From Oscillospiraceae bacterium (GTDB taxonomy: Bacteria; Bacillota_A; Clostridia; Oscillospirales; Oscillospiraceae), in contig JAFUPG010000049.1 of the NCBI GenBank assembly GCA_017481325.1, positions 1-25,188 of the forward strand: a stretch of DNA of 25,188 nucleotides. The letters run 5' to 3'. This document shows positions 1 to 7,597 of this stretch, piece after piece. The translations under genes and the position numbers were made by a program. The first letter of the stretch is position 1. Each line of letters begins with the position of its first letter. The notes below the pieces were generated by a model. It had not been told where the DNA came from. It saw only the letters and a program-made list of their open reading frames with translations, and did no database searches.

Positions 1-75
1 CGCCGCATCTGTAGCGCTCCTTCGTCGCTGACAGCTGCGCAGCCACGTCGCTACGCTCCTCGCAATGACATTGCG
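1..75. repeat. Interspersed-repeat-like non-coding segment
   Basis: Non-coding. Read on the minus strand it has the form TGTCATTGCGAGGAGCG followed by TAGCGACGTGG, which resembles a widespread class of short palindromic intergenic repeats seen in many bacterial genomes. Positions 61-67 and 69-75 form a perfect 7-bp inverted repeat (CGCAATG / CATTGCG). The segment is cut by the window edge. Assignment to a repeat family is from memory of the motif; copy number in the genome cannot be seen here. Confidence 0.45.
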
Positions 76-145
76 TAATATGAAACCTTACTCATAGTAC
101 GAAATCCTTCCTGATACGGGAGGCTTTGGCTGCGGCAAACTGTTC

Positions 146-402
146 GACAAATTTCTGTTTGACAGACGAAATAATTCAAATCCGTGCCGAAGGCACACCT
201 CAGTTTTTAGTCCTTAGCTCTTAGTTATTAGTTCCTAAACAGCCTGACAAATTTCTGTTTGCCGCACGAAATAATTCAAACTCCGTGCCGAAGGCACACC
301 TCAGTTTTTAGTCCTTAGCTCTTAGTTGTTAGTTCCTAAGCAGACCGACAAATTTCTGTTTGACGGACGAAATAATCCAAATCCGTGCCGGAGGCACAGT
401 TT
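146..402. repeat. Tandem ~100-nt repeat, two full units and one partial, each with a stem-loop
   Basis: Units start at 146, 246 and 347 (periods 100 and 101 nt) and all begin GACAAATTTCTGTTTG. Each contains a small hairpin, GTGCC-GAA-GGCAC at 184-196 and 285-297 and GTGCC-GGA-GGCAC at 385-397. The first two units then carry a low-complexity stretch of degenerate TTAGTCC/TTAGCTC/TTAGTTA steps. The third unit diverges after about 402. Units differ by a few substitutions and one indel, so they are not an assembly duplication of identical sequence. No convincing coding potential: short reading frames in this stretch overlap one another and lack ribosome sites. Role unknown. Confidence 0.85.
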
Positions 403-515
403 CGCTTTTCCCTTACCGCCTCGCCGCAGAACGCCGTATATGCCCCGTTTTGGCTTATCCCGCTCGCTTTCCGAAGTATTTTTTCGTATCCCGGCGGCTT
501 CTCCCATGCTCCTAC

Positions 516-544
516 TTGCAATTTGCCTCAATTAGTGATATTAT
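516..544 (+). promoter_or_regulatory. Sigma-A promoter of the dapA cluster
   Basis: TTGCAA at 516-521, a 17-nt spacer, and TATTAT at 539-544. This predicts a start near 551 and a leader of about 45 nt with an AGGAGG ribosome site before the ATG at 596. The leader is too short for a lysine riboswitch, and none is seen upstream. Confidence 0.7.
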
Positions 545-595
545 TTACACGGACGAAAAGCGAACTCTGTTTAACTACCCACAGGAGGTAATGTT

Positions 596-1489
596 ATGAA
601 GAAATTACAAGGCTCTATCGTTGCTCTGGTTCGACCCTTCAACGCTGACGGCTCCATCGATTTTGACCGCATCCGTGCCCTGGTGGATTGGCACATCGAC
701 AACAAAACCGACGCCATCTTAGCTTTGGGTACCACCGGCGAAACCGCCTCCACCACCCTGGAGGAGGATATTAAGACTCTGGAAGTGGTCATTGACCAGG
801 TCAAGGGTCGTGTGCCTGTCATTGCCGGCAGCGGCTCCAACTGCAGCGACATGCAGAAGGAAAAGAGCATCATCTACTCCAAAATGGGCGCCGATGCCCT
901 CCTTTGCATCAGCCCCTACTATGTCCGTGCCAACGAAGAGGGCATGTACCGCCATTTCATGATGTCTGCGGACGAAGATGTCGCCCCCATCATCCTGTAT
1001 AATGTCCCCGGCCGCACCGGCTGCAAGATCTCCGAGAACGTGGTGCGCCGTCTCAGCACCCATCCCAATGTCATGGGCATCAAGGAAGCCAGCGGCGACA
1101 TGAGCTATGCGGTGAAGATCGCCCGTTACCTCTCCGACGACTTTGCCATGTACTGCGGCAATGACGATATCACTATCCCCCTCATGAGCGTGGGTGCCTC
1201 CGGTGTCATCTCCGTCTGGGCGAATGTGATGCCCAGAGAGTGCCATGATATGATTTTTGACTATCTGGAGGGTCGCCGGGAACAGGCAGCAGCTACCCAG
1301 CTAAAGTATCTGGAGCTGATGAACACCCTCTTCATTGAGACCAACCCCATTCCCGTGAAGGAGGCCATGAACCTCATGGGTCTTGAGGCAGGACATTTCC
1401 GTATGCCCATGTACCCCATGGCGCCGGAGAACCGTGCCAAGCTGGCCGCTGTCATGAAGGCCGCAGGTCTTCCTGTCCTGGAGGGCTGA
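596..1489 (+). CDS. dapA: 4-hydroxy-tetrahydrodipicolinate synthase
   Basis: Condenses pyruvate with aspartate semialdehyde, the first committed step of the lysine/diaminopimelate pathway, in the cytoplasm. The 297-residue length is normal for the family. The TIM-barrel signature residues are visible: GTTGETAS at about 45-52, the catalytic-triad tyrosine in LYNVPGRTG (Tyr135), the substrate-binding Arg140, and the Schiff-base lysine in GIKEASGDM (Lys163). The start ATG is preceded by CAGGAGGTAA at good spacing. It is the first gene of a forward cluster and is followed 4 nt later by dapB, so the two consecutive enzymes of the pathway are almost certainly co-transcribed. No lysine riboswitch or T-box is visible upstream. 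Confidence 0.95.
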   Translation: MKKLQGSIVALVRPFNADGSIDFDRIRALVDWHIDNKTDAILALGTTGETASTTLEEDIKTLEVVIDQVKGRVPVIAGSGSNCSDMQKEKSIIYSKMGADALLCISPYYVRANEEGMYRHFMMSADEDVAPIILYNVPGRTGCKISENVVRRLSTHPNVMGIKEASGDMSYAVKIARYLSDDFAMYCGNDDITIPLMSVGASGVISVWANVMPRECHDMIFDYLEGRREQAAATQLKYLELMNTLFIETNPIPVKEAMNLMGLEAGHFRMPMYPMAPENRAKLAAVMKAAGLPVLEG

Positions 1490-1493
1490 TGGT

Positions 1494-2207
1494 ATGAAGA
1501 TTTTCCTCAGCGGTTACGGCAGAATGGGCAAAATGATCGAGGCCCTGGCTCTGGAACAGGGCTGGGAGATCCTGGGTCATGCGGACATCACCTGCCCCGA
1601 GAATTACGACACCGCCCCCAAGGCAGACGTATGCATCGATGTCTCCGCTCCTGCCGCCCTTCCCAGGCTGGCGGACTATATCCGCCGCACCGGCACGCCT
1701 CTGCTCTCCGGCACTACGGGCTATGCCGAGCCGGATTTCGCCCTTTTGAAAGAGCTCAGCGCCGCAGTCCCTGTGGTCTGGTCTGCCAACTACTCCACCG
1801 GCATTGCCGTTCTGCGGCGGATGCTCCGGGACTATGCCCCCATCCTGGCCGATTGGGACAAGGAGATCGTGGAGAAGCACCATAATCAGAAGGTGGACGC
1901 CCCCAGCGGCACCGCCAAGGTGCTCCTGCAGGAGCTGGACCCCCGGGGAACTGCCACAGTGATCCACGGCCGTCAGGGCATCTGCGGCAAGCGGGATCCG
2001 AAGGAGATCGGTGTTTTCGCCCTCCGTGGCGGCACTGTAGCAGGGGAGCATCAGGTGTTCTTCTTCTCTGAGGACGAAGTGCTGGAGCTGACCCACAAGG
2101 CCAGCAGCCGCCGCATCTTTGCCGCCGGTGCGCTCCGTGCCGCCAAGGCGCTGACGGAGAAAGCCCCCGGCTATTACGATTTGGAACAACTCATTTTTAA
2201 GGATTAA
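1494..2207 (+). CDS. dapB: 4-hydroxy-tetrahydrodipicolinate reductase
   Basis: NAD(P)H-dependent reductase acting directly after DapA in the diaminopimelate pathway. Nucleotide-binding start LSGYGRMGKM (residues 5-14) and the catalytic/substrate-binding signature HHNQKVDAPSGTA (129-141, with the His pair, Lys133 and SGT) are intact. At 237 residues it is somewhat shorter than the ~265-residue Gram-negative enzymes, with a compact region between the Rossmann start and residue 60, but no motif is missing. Starts 4 nt after the dapA stop, with GGAGGG lying inside the dapA end as its likely ribosome site. hisS follows after 12 nt. Confidence 0.94.
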   Translation: MKIFLSGYGRMGKMIEALALEQGWEILGHADITCPENYDTAPKADVCIDVSAPAALPRLADYIRRTGTPLLSGTTGYAEPDFALLKELSAAVPVVWSANYSTGIAVLRRMLRDYAPILADWDKEIVEKHHNQKVDAPSGTAKVLLQELDPRGTATVIHGRQGICGKRDPKEIGVFALRGGTVAGEHQVFFFSEDEVLELTHKASSRRIFAAGALRAAKALTEKAPGYYDLEQLIFKD

Positions 2208-2219
2208 AGGATAAAAACT

Positions 2220-3572
2220 ATGGAAAAAATCAGACCCCGTACCCTGTCGGGCTTTATGGAGCTGCTCCCCGGACCCCAGATGCGCATGGAGCGCATGATG
2301 CAGATCCTCCGCAGCAGCTTCTCCCTCTATGGCTTTGCCCCCATCGATACCCCCATCATCGAGTCCGCCGAGATCCTCCTTGCCAAGGGCGGCGGCGAAA
2401 CCGAAAAGCAGATCTACCGCTTCCAGAAGGGCGACAGCGACCTGGCACTCCGCTTTGACCACACCGTGCCTCTGGCCAAGTACGTTGCCCTCCACGAAAA
2501 CGAGCTCTCCTTCCCCTTCCGCCGCTATGCCATCGGCAAGGTCTACCGTGGCGAGCGTGCCCAGCGTGGCCGTTTCCGTGAGTTCTATCAGGCGGATATC
2601 GATATCATCGGCGATGGCAAGCTCTCCATCATCAACGAGGCGGAGATCCCCTCCATCATCTACCGTGTGTTCTCTCAGTTCGGCCTGAAGCGCTTCTGCA
2701 TCAGCGTCAATAACCGCAAGATCTTAAACGGCTTCTACGCTCTCCTGGGTCTCACGGAGCAGTCCGGCGACATTATGCGCACCGTGGATAAGTTAGACAA
2801 GATCGGCCCGGAGAAGGTGCGCCGCATTCTGGTGGACGACCTGGGACTCAGCGCAGAAAATGCCGATGAAATTCTGAAGTTCATCGCCATCCGTGGCACC
2901 AATTCCGAAGTCATCGCCGCCCTGGAGGGCTACCGTGGCAAAAACGAGGTCTTCGACCTGGGTCTTGACGAACTGATCGCCGTGTGCAAGTATCTGGCGG
3001 ACTTCGGTGTCCCCGAGGAGAATTTTGCGGTGGATCTCACCATTGCCCGTGGCCTGGACTACTACACCGGCACGGTCTACGAGACCCGTATGCTGGATCA
3101 CCCCGAGATCGGCGCTATCTGCGCCGGTGGCCGCTACGATAACTTAGCGGAGTATTACTCCTCCCGCAGCCTCCCCGGTGTGGGCGTGGCCATCGGCCTG
3201 ACCCGTCTGTTCTATGTGCTGGAAGAGCAGGGCATGCTGAACCCCGAGCTGCCCACCGCTCCGGCAGACTGCCTGATCCTGCCCATGAGCGAGGACCTGG
3301 GGCCTGCCATCTCCCTGGCCACCTATCTCCGCTCCCGTGGCATCCGCACCCAGCTCTATGCCGAGCAGAAGAAGTTCAAGGCCAAGATCCAGTATGCCGA
3401 TAAGCTCCGCATCCCCTATGTGATCTTCCTGGGCGAGGACGAGATCGCCAACAACACCTGCACCCTGAAGAAGCTGGCCACCGGCGAACAGCTGAGCCTG
3501 AGCCAGGAGGATGCAGCCACCACGATCTTAGACGGTACCGCCTACAGTGGCACCGTTATCATTGAAAAGTAA
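2220..3572 (+). CDS. hisS: Histidyl-tRNA synthetase
   Basis: Class II aminoacyl-tRNA synthetase charging tRNA-His. Class II motif 2 is at about 108-130 (YRGERAQRGRFREFYQAD) and the histidine-binding HisA signature is present as ARGLDYYTG in the central region, which separates it from the HisZ regulatory paralogue. A C-terminal anticodon-binding domain follows (about 345-450). The length of 450 is slightly above the usual ~420-430. The substrate-pocket segment reads ALRFDHTVPLAKYVA rather than the LRPEGT-type segment of the E. coli/B. subtilis enzymes, a form I associate with the archaeal/eukaryotic-like HisRS clade found in some bacteria. It precedes aspS, a common Gram-positive pairing. The start is supported by an AAAGGA stretch 10 nt upstream. 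Confidence 0.94.
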   Translation: MEKIRPRTLSGFMELLPGPQMRMERMMQILRSSFSLYGFAPIDTPIIESAEILLAKGGGETEKQIYRFQKGDSDLALRFDHTVPLAKYVALHENELSFPFRRYAIGKVYRGERAQRGRFREFYQADIDIIGDGKLSIINEAEIPSIIYRVFSQFGLKRFCISVNNRKILNGFYALLGLTEQSGDIMRTVDKLDKIGPEKVRRILVDDLGLSAENADEILKFIAIRGTNSEVIAALEGYRGKNEVFDLGLDELIAVCKYLADFGVPEENFAVDLTIARGLDYYTGTVYETRMLDHPEIGAICAGGRYDNLAEYYSSRSLPGVGVAIGLTRLFYVLEEQGMLNPELPTAPADCLILPMSEDLGPAISLATYLRSRGIRTQLYAEQKKFKAKIQYADKLRIPYVIFLGEDEIANNTCTLKKLATGEQLSLSQEDAATTILDGTAYSGTVIIEK

Positions 3573-3587
3573 GAGAGGTAGATAACC

Positions 3588-5363
3588 ATGATGCAATCCC
3601 GTACCCATAACTGCGGCCAGCTCCGCATGGAAAACGTCGGCGAGAAGGTCAAGATCGTCGGCTGGATGGAAAATGTCCGTGAAGTGGGCAATAACTTTGC
3701 CTTTGTCGTTCTCCGTGATTTCTACGGCACCACTCAGGTAGTCGTTGAGACCGAGGAGATGATGAATATCATCAAGCCCCTGAACAAGGAGTCCACCATC
3801 TCCGTCGAGGGCACTGTCCGTGAGCGTGCCAGCAAGAACCCCAAGCAGGCCACCGGCGAGATCGAAGTCGTCCCCGAGAAGATCGAAGTCCTGGGTCGCT
3901 GCCGCTACAACGAGCTGCCCTTCGAGATCAACCGCAGCCGTGATGCCGACGAAGCCGTCCGTCTGAAGTACCGCTACCTGGATCTCCGTAACCCCGCTGT
4001 CAAGGACAAGATCGTCCTGCGCTGCAACGTGGTCGCTGCTCTGCGCAAGGCCATGACCGACCACAACTTCCTGGAGATCACCACCCCCATCCTCACCGTC
4101 TCCTCTCCCGAGGGCGCAAGAGACTACCTGGTTCCCTCCAGAAAGCACCCCGGCAAGTTCTACGCTCTGCCCCAGGCACCTCAGCAGTTCAAGCAGCTGC
4201 TCATGACCTCCGGCTTCGACCGCTATTTCCAGATCGCCCCCTGCTTCCGTGATGAGGATGCCCGTGGCGACCGCAGCCCCGGCGAGTTCTACCAGCTGGA
4301 TATGGAGATGGCATTTGCCGGTCAGGATGATGTTTTCGCTATCTTAGAGGACGTTCTGCCTCCCATCTTTGCCAAGTATGGCAAGTACAATATTGCTTCC
4401 ACCGCCCCCTTCAAGCGTATTGGCTTCCTGGAGGCCATGGATAAGTACGGCTCCGACAAGCCCGACCTGCGTATCGACCTGGTGCTGCAGGATATGACCG
4501 AGCTGGTCAAGGGCATCGACTTCGCCCCCTTTGCCGAGGGTAACACCGTCAAGGCCGTGGTGGTGGAGAACTGCGCTCTGGCACGTAAGGCTGTGGATAA
4601 GCTTATTAACGAAGTGGAAGTCATCGCCGGCAACAAGCCCATGTGGTTCAAGCTGGATGAGAACGGCGAGCTGGCAGGCGGCGTGTCCAAGTTCTTACAG
4701 GAGCGCAAGGCTGCCATCGTAGAGGCTCTGGGTTTGAAGCCCGGCTGCTTCGTAGGCATCACTGCCGGCAAGAAGCTGGCCGCCCAGAAGACCGCCGGTG
4801 TGCTGCGCCGCATCCTGGGCAACACCGTCCCCGGCCACATGGACAAGGAGCGCTACGAATTCTGCTGGATCGTGGACTTCCCCATGTACGAGATCGGCGA
4901 GGAGTCCGGCGAGCTGGAATTCTGCCACAACCCCTTCTCCATGCCCAACGGCGGTCTGGAGATCCTGGAGAAGGCAAAGAAGGGCGAGATTGACCCCCTG
5001 TCCATCACTGCCTTCCAGTACGATCTGGTCTGCAACGGCGTGGAGCTGTCCTCCGGCGCTGTCCGTAACCACGACCCCGAGATCATGATCAAGGCCTTTG
5101 AAATGGTTCGTCTGGGCGAGGAGGATGTGAAGGCCAAGTTCCCTGCCATGTACAACGCCTTCTGCTACGGCGCACCTCCCCATGCAGGCATCGCCCCGGG
5201 CGTGGATCGCATGGTCATGCTGCTGGCAGGCGAGGACTCCATCCGTGAGATCATTCCCTTCCCCATGAATAAGAATGCCCAGGACGTCATGATGGGCGCC
5301 CCCTCCGTGGTAGAGCCCAAGCAGCTGTCTGACGTGCATATCGCCATTGTCAGCGAGGAATAA
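3588..5363 (+). CDS. aspS: Aspartyl-tRNA synthetase
   Basis: Class II synthetase charging tRNA-Asp. Domains in order: N-terminal OB-fold anticodon-binding domain (about 1-110), catalytic core with the flipping-loop/active-site segment QAPQQFKQ (196-203) and motif 2 FRDEDARGDRSPGEFYQLD (220-238), a bacterial GAD insertion domain (about 290-420), and motif 3 GVDRMVMLL near the C-terminus. The 591 residues fit the bacterial type. The RSPGEFYQLDMEM version of motif 2 differs from the RQPEFTQ version usual in E. coli and Bacillus; I associate it with alphaproteobacterial and actinobacterial enzymes. Starts 15 nt after hisS with GAGAGG upstream; the first two codons are both ATG. Whether it also charges tRNA-Asn cannot be judged. 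Confidence 0.95.
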   Translation: MMQSRTHNCGQLRMENVGEKVKIVGWMENVREVGNNFAFVVLRDFYGTTQVVVETEEMMNIIKPLNKESTISVEGTVRERASKNPKQATGEIEVVPEKIEVLGRCRYNELPFEINRSRDADEAVRLKYRYLDLRNPAVKDKIVLRCNVVAALRKAMTDHNFLEITTPILTVSSPEGARDYLVPSRKHPGKFYALPQAPQQFKQLLMTSGFDRYFQIAPCFRDEDARGDRSPGEFYQLDMEMAFAGQDDVFAILEDVLPPIFAKYGKYNIASTAPFKRIGFLEAMDKYGSDKPDLRIDLVLQDMTELVKGIDFAPFAEGNTVKAVVVENCALARKAVDKLINEVEVIAGNKPMWFKLDENGELAGGVSKFLQERKAAIVEALGLKPGCFVGITAGKKLAAQKTAGVLRRILGNTVPGHMDKERYEFCWIVDFPMYEIGEESGELEFCHNPFSMPNGGLEILEKAKKGEIDPLSITAFQYDLVCNGVELSSGAVRNHDPEIMIKAFEMVRLGEEDVKAKFPAMYNAFCYGAPPHAGIAPGVDRMVMLLAGEDSIREIIPFPMNKNAQDVMMGAPSVVEPKQLSDVHIAIVSEE

Positions 5364-5387
5364 ACCCACCTGAAAGGAGGCAGCCCC

Positions 5388-5765
5388 ATGCGGATTCGTG
5401 TTTTCGGTTTTTCCAGCGACTCCAACCGGCCGCCCTCCCGTTATGGCCTGATTTCTGCCATCCTCTCCTGTCTGCTCGTGGGAGCCGTTATGGTGCAGCA
5501 GATCCTGAAGGGTAGATGGGATAATCTCAGTATCCTGTTTCTGGCTGTGGCCTTTGCTGCCTCGGTTTATCACCTGATTTACCAGGCCAGGGGACTGTAC
5601 CGGCAGAAAAAGAAGCAATCCGAAGATGCAGAATTTATGCATAAAGCGGAAGAACCCGACTACGAGCTGCCCCAAAAAGGGGAGAATCTTTACTGTCCCT
5701 ACTGCGGCAGAGCCGTGGAAACGGACTACGAATTCTGCAATACCTGCGGAAAGAAGCTTCCCTGA
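5388..5765 (+). CDS. Small zinc-ribbon membrane protein
   Basis: A 125-residue protein of unknown function. Two hydrophobic segments (about 20-37 and 46-64) form a likely helical hairpin in the membrane, followed by a basic/acidic linker (about 68-96) and a C-terminal zinc ribbon with CPYCGRA and CNTCGKK pairs, so four cysteines in two CxxC knuckles face the cytoplasm if the ribbon is inside. It has a strong AAAGGAGG ribosome site and follows aspS by 24 nt, so it is probably the last gene of the cluster; a hairpin lies just downstream. I do not recognise a named family beyond zinc-ribbon domain protein. Confidence 0.8.
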   Translation: MRIRVFGFSSDSNRPPSRYGLISAILSCLLVGAVMVQQILKGRWDNLSILFLAVAFAASVYHLIYQARGLYRQKKKQSEDAEFMHKAEEPDYELPQKGENLYCPYCGRAVETDYEFCNTCGKKLP

Positions 5766-5781
5766 GAAAATCTATGCTCAC

Positions 5782-5825
5782 AATGCCCAAAAGCCTGCGG
5801 GAAAATCCCAAGGCTTTTGGGCATT
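5782..5825. terminator. Hairpin closing the dapA-aspS cluster
   Basis: Perfect 15-bp arms, AATGCCCAAAAGCCT at 5782-5796 and its complement at 5811-5825, separated by a 14-nt loop that can add a GGG/CCC stem. It lies 17 nt after the zinc-ribbon gene. There is no clear U tract after the plus-strand arm, so termination strength is uncertain. Confidence 0.65.
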
Positions 5826-5844
5826 CCTATGATTTGCAAAAATA

Positions 5845-5876
5845 TACATAAAATCGTGCATAATTTTGCATAATTT
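5845..5876. promoter_or_regulatory. Direct repeats upstream of the amino acid transporter promoter
   Basis: TACATAAAAT at 5845-5854, then two exact tandem copies of TGCATAATTT at 5857-5866 and 5867-5876, ending 3 nt before the -35 box. The half-site form resembles ArgR/AhrC operator halves (TGNATAAWW), which would suit an amino acid transporter. The match is by eye and the halves are arranged as direct, not inverted, repeats. Confidence 0.35.
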
Positions 5877-5879
5877 CCC

Positions 5880-5908
5880 TTGACAAATGGATTTTGATGT
5901 ATTAAAAT
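5880..5908 (+). promoter_or_regulatory. Sigma-A promoter of the amino acid ABC transporter
   Basis: TTGACA at 5880-5885, 17-nt spacer, TAAAAT at 5903-5908. The predicted start near 5915 gives a ~27-nt leader containing GGGAGGAAA before the ATG at 5942. Confidence 0.75.
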
Positions 5909-5941
5909 TCGGGCATCAATCAAATTTGTTCCGGGAGGAAA

Positions 5942-6793
5942 ATGAAAATGAAAAAGTTATTATCTCTGATTTTGGTTCTGAGCCTCATGACAGCTCTGCT
6001 GGTCGGCTGCGGCGGCAGCAGCGAAAGCGCCGACAAGGTCAAGGTCATCGATATCAAGCTCACTGAAGAAGAGTACGCCTTTGGCGTGGATAAGAACCAG
6101 CCCGAGCTGCTGGCGGAGGTCAATGCCTTCATCGGCAAGATCCTGTCCGACGGCACCTTCGAGGCCATCTGCAACAAGTATTTTGCTGACGGCGAGCCCA
6201 CGGCTGTCACCTCCGCCCAGCTGGACGAGAGCAAGGATCAGCTGATCGTGGCCACCAACGCCATGTTTGAGCCCTTTGAGTACACCGCCGGCGGCAAGTT
6301 CTACGGTATCGACATGGAGATCGCCGCTGCTCTGGCCGAATACCTGGGCAAGGAGCTGGTCATTATGGACATGGACTTTGAAGCCGTGTGTCTGGCCGTT
6401 GGCCAGGGCAAGTGCGACATCGCCATGGCGGGACTTACCGTCAACGAGACCAGAAAAGAGCACGTTGCCTTCACCGATGCCTACTATCAGGCATCTCAGG
6501 TCCTGGTGGTCAAGGCCGACGACACCACCTTCGATGCCTGCACCACCGCAGCCGAGGTGAAAGCCATTCTGAACGGCTTCGACAGCAAGACCAACTTCGG
6601 TGTCCAGACCGGCACCACCGGCCAGTACTATCTGGAGGGCGACGAGGACTGGGGCTTCACCGGCTTCGCCGTCACCACCACGGGCTATGTGTCCAGCGCC
6701 CTGGCTGTGCAGGATATGCTCAACGGCAATATCAACTATGTGCTGGTGGACGAGGCTCCCGCCAAGTTCATCGCCGATGCCTATAATAAGTAA
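5942..6793 (+). CDS. Amino acid ABC transporter substrate-binding lipoprotein, apparently circularly permuted
   Basis: Captures a polar amino acid outside the membrane and delivers it to the permease encoded next. Lipoprotein signal: basic start, hydrophobic stretch and lipobox LLVGC with Cys23. The core of a family 3 binding protein runs from about 97 (DQLIVATNAMFEPFEY) through GKCDIAMAGLTVNETR to about 283, where it stops at VLVDEAPAKFI. The stretch that normally follows that point, with its LTEEEYAFGVDK, ELLAEVN and DGTFEAICNKYF pattern, is instead found at residues 33-81, directly after the signal peptide. All parts of one domain are therefore present once, in rotated order, and 283 residues is a normal total. 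The substrate class (polar: Gln/Arg/His/Cys) is from family and context only. Confidence 0.9.
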   Translation: MKMKKLLSLILVLSLMTALLVGCGGSSESADKVKVIDIKLTEEEYAFGVDKNQPELLAEVNAFIGKILSDGTFEAICNKYFADGEPTAVTSAQLDESKDQLIVATNAMFEPFEYTAGGKFYGIDMEIAAALAEYLGKELVIMDMDFEAVCLAVGQGKCDIAMAGLTVNETRKEHVAFTDAYYQASQVLVVKADDTTFDACTTAAEVKAILNGFDSKTNFGVQTGTTGQYYLEGDEDWGFTGFAVTTTGYVSSALAVQDMLNGNINYVLVDEAPAKFIADAYNK

Positions 6794-6809
6794 GAAAAGA
6801 GAGCGGCAG

Positions 6810-6829
6810 GCCCCGTCTGAGGACGGGGC
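6810..6829. terminator. Intergenic hairpin between binding protein and permease genes
   Basis: GCCCCGTC-TGAG-GACGGGGC, perfect 8-bp GC-rich arms with a 4-nt loop. No U tract follows, so it more likely stabilises the upstream mRNA or gives partial termination, letting the binding protein be made in excess over the permease, a common arrangement in such operons. Confidence 0.6.
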
Positions 6830-6859
6830 GCTTGCTGTGTTTGGGAAGGAATTGATATT

Positions 6860-7597
6860 ATGGAAGCATTTCTCTCCGGCAGCGACTTCGGCCGGAAACT
6901 ATTGGAATTTTGGGACTGGTTTATGGTCAAGGGGGACTATATCGTCGTCCTGGAGGGTCTGAAAAACACCCTCATCATCGCCGTCCTGGGTCTGCTCCTG
7001 GGCATTATCGTGGGTACGCTCATTGCCGTGGTGCGGATTCTGCCCAAGTATCGTGTCTTCCCCCGGATTCTGGATAAAATCTGCAGCGTCTATGTGGGCT
7101 TCTTCCGTGGCACACCCATTGTGGTGCAGCTGCTGCTGGCTTACTATGTGCTGCTGCCGCTCATGGGGCTCAATTTCCCTGCCGTCTCCGTCTGCGTGGT
7201 GGTCTTTGGTCTGAACTCCGGCGCTTACGTGTCCGAGATGATGCGTGGCGGCATCCAGTCCGTTGACCCCGGCCAGCTGGAGGCGGGCAGAGCCGTCGGT
7301 CTCAGCTTCGCCACCTCCATGCTCCGCATCGTCATCCCCCAGGCCATCAAGAATATCCTGCCCAGCCTGGGTAACGAGTTCATCTCCCTGATCAAGGAGA
7401 CCTCCGTTGCCAGCTTCGTCACCACCGTGGATATCTACAAGGCCTTTAACTCCATCGCCAACCACAGCTACGAGTATATCGTGCCCTATCTGGCCATGGC
7501 CGTCGTCTATATTATTCTGGTGGCCGTCATCACCCTCTTGGTAAAGCTCATGGAAAGGAGGCTCTCCGTCAGTGATAAGCGTACAGCATCTAAGTAA
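6860..7597 (+). CDS. Amino acid ABC transporter permease (HisM/GlnP type)
   Basis: Membrane channel subunit of the polar amino acid uptake transporter. The 245 residues contain about five hydrophobic segments (near 30-55, 73-95, 95-120, 195-235) in the His/Glu/Gln/Arg/opine permease fold. The coupling (EAA) loop that contacts the ATPase is clear around 143-175, with [10 protein letters not shown] followed by [18 protein letters not shown]. The ATG at 6860 has AAGGAA upstream. The ATPase gene begins inside its last 26 nt, so the two are translationally coupled. Confidence 0.93.
   Translation: MEAFLSGSDFGRKLLEFWDWFMVKGDYIVVLEGLKNTLIIAVLGLLLGIIVGTLIAVVRILPKYRVFPRILDKICSVYVGFFRGTPIVVQLLLAYYVLLPLMGLNFPAVSVCVVVFGLNSGAYVSEMMRGGIQSVDPGQLEAGRAVGLSFATSMLRIVIPQAIKNILPSLGNEFISLIKETSVASFVTTVDIYKAFNSIANHSYEYIVPYLAMAVVYIILVAVITLLVKLMERRLSVSDKRTASK

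Noticed and set aside
146..402. CRISPR array
   Set aside because: The repeated unit is ~100 nt and continuous, with no short constant repeats separated by unique spacers, and no cas genes are present.
400..595. Lysine riboswitch or T-box before dapA
   Set aside because: The predicted leader is about 45 nt, and no L-box or T-box conserved elements are visible upstream.
1452..2495. A 347-codon minus-strand open frame across dapB and hisS
   Set aside because: It runs antisense through two certain enzyme genes and has no motif, promoter or ribosome site.
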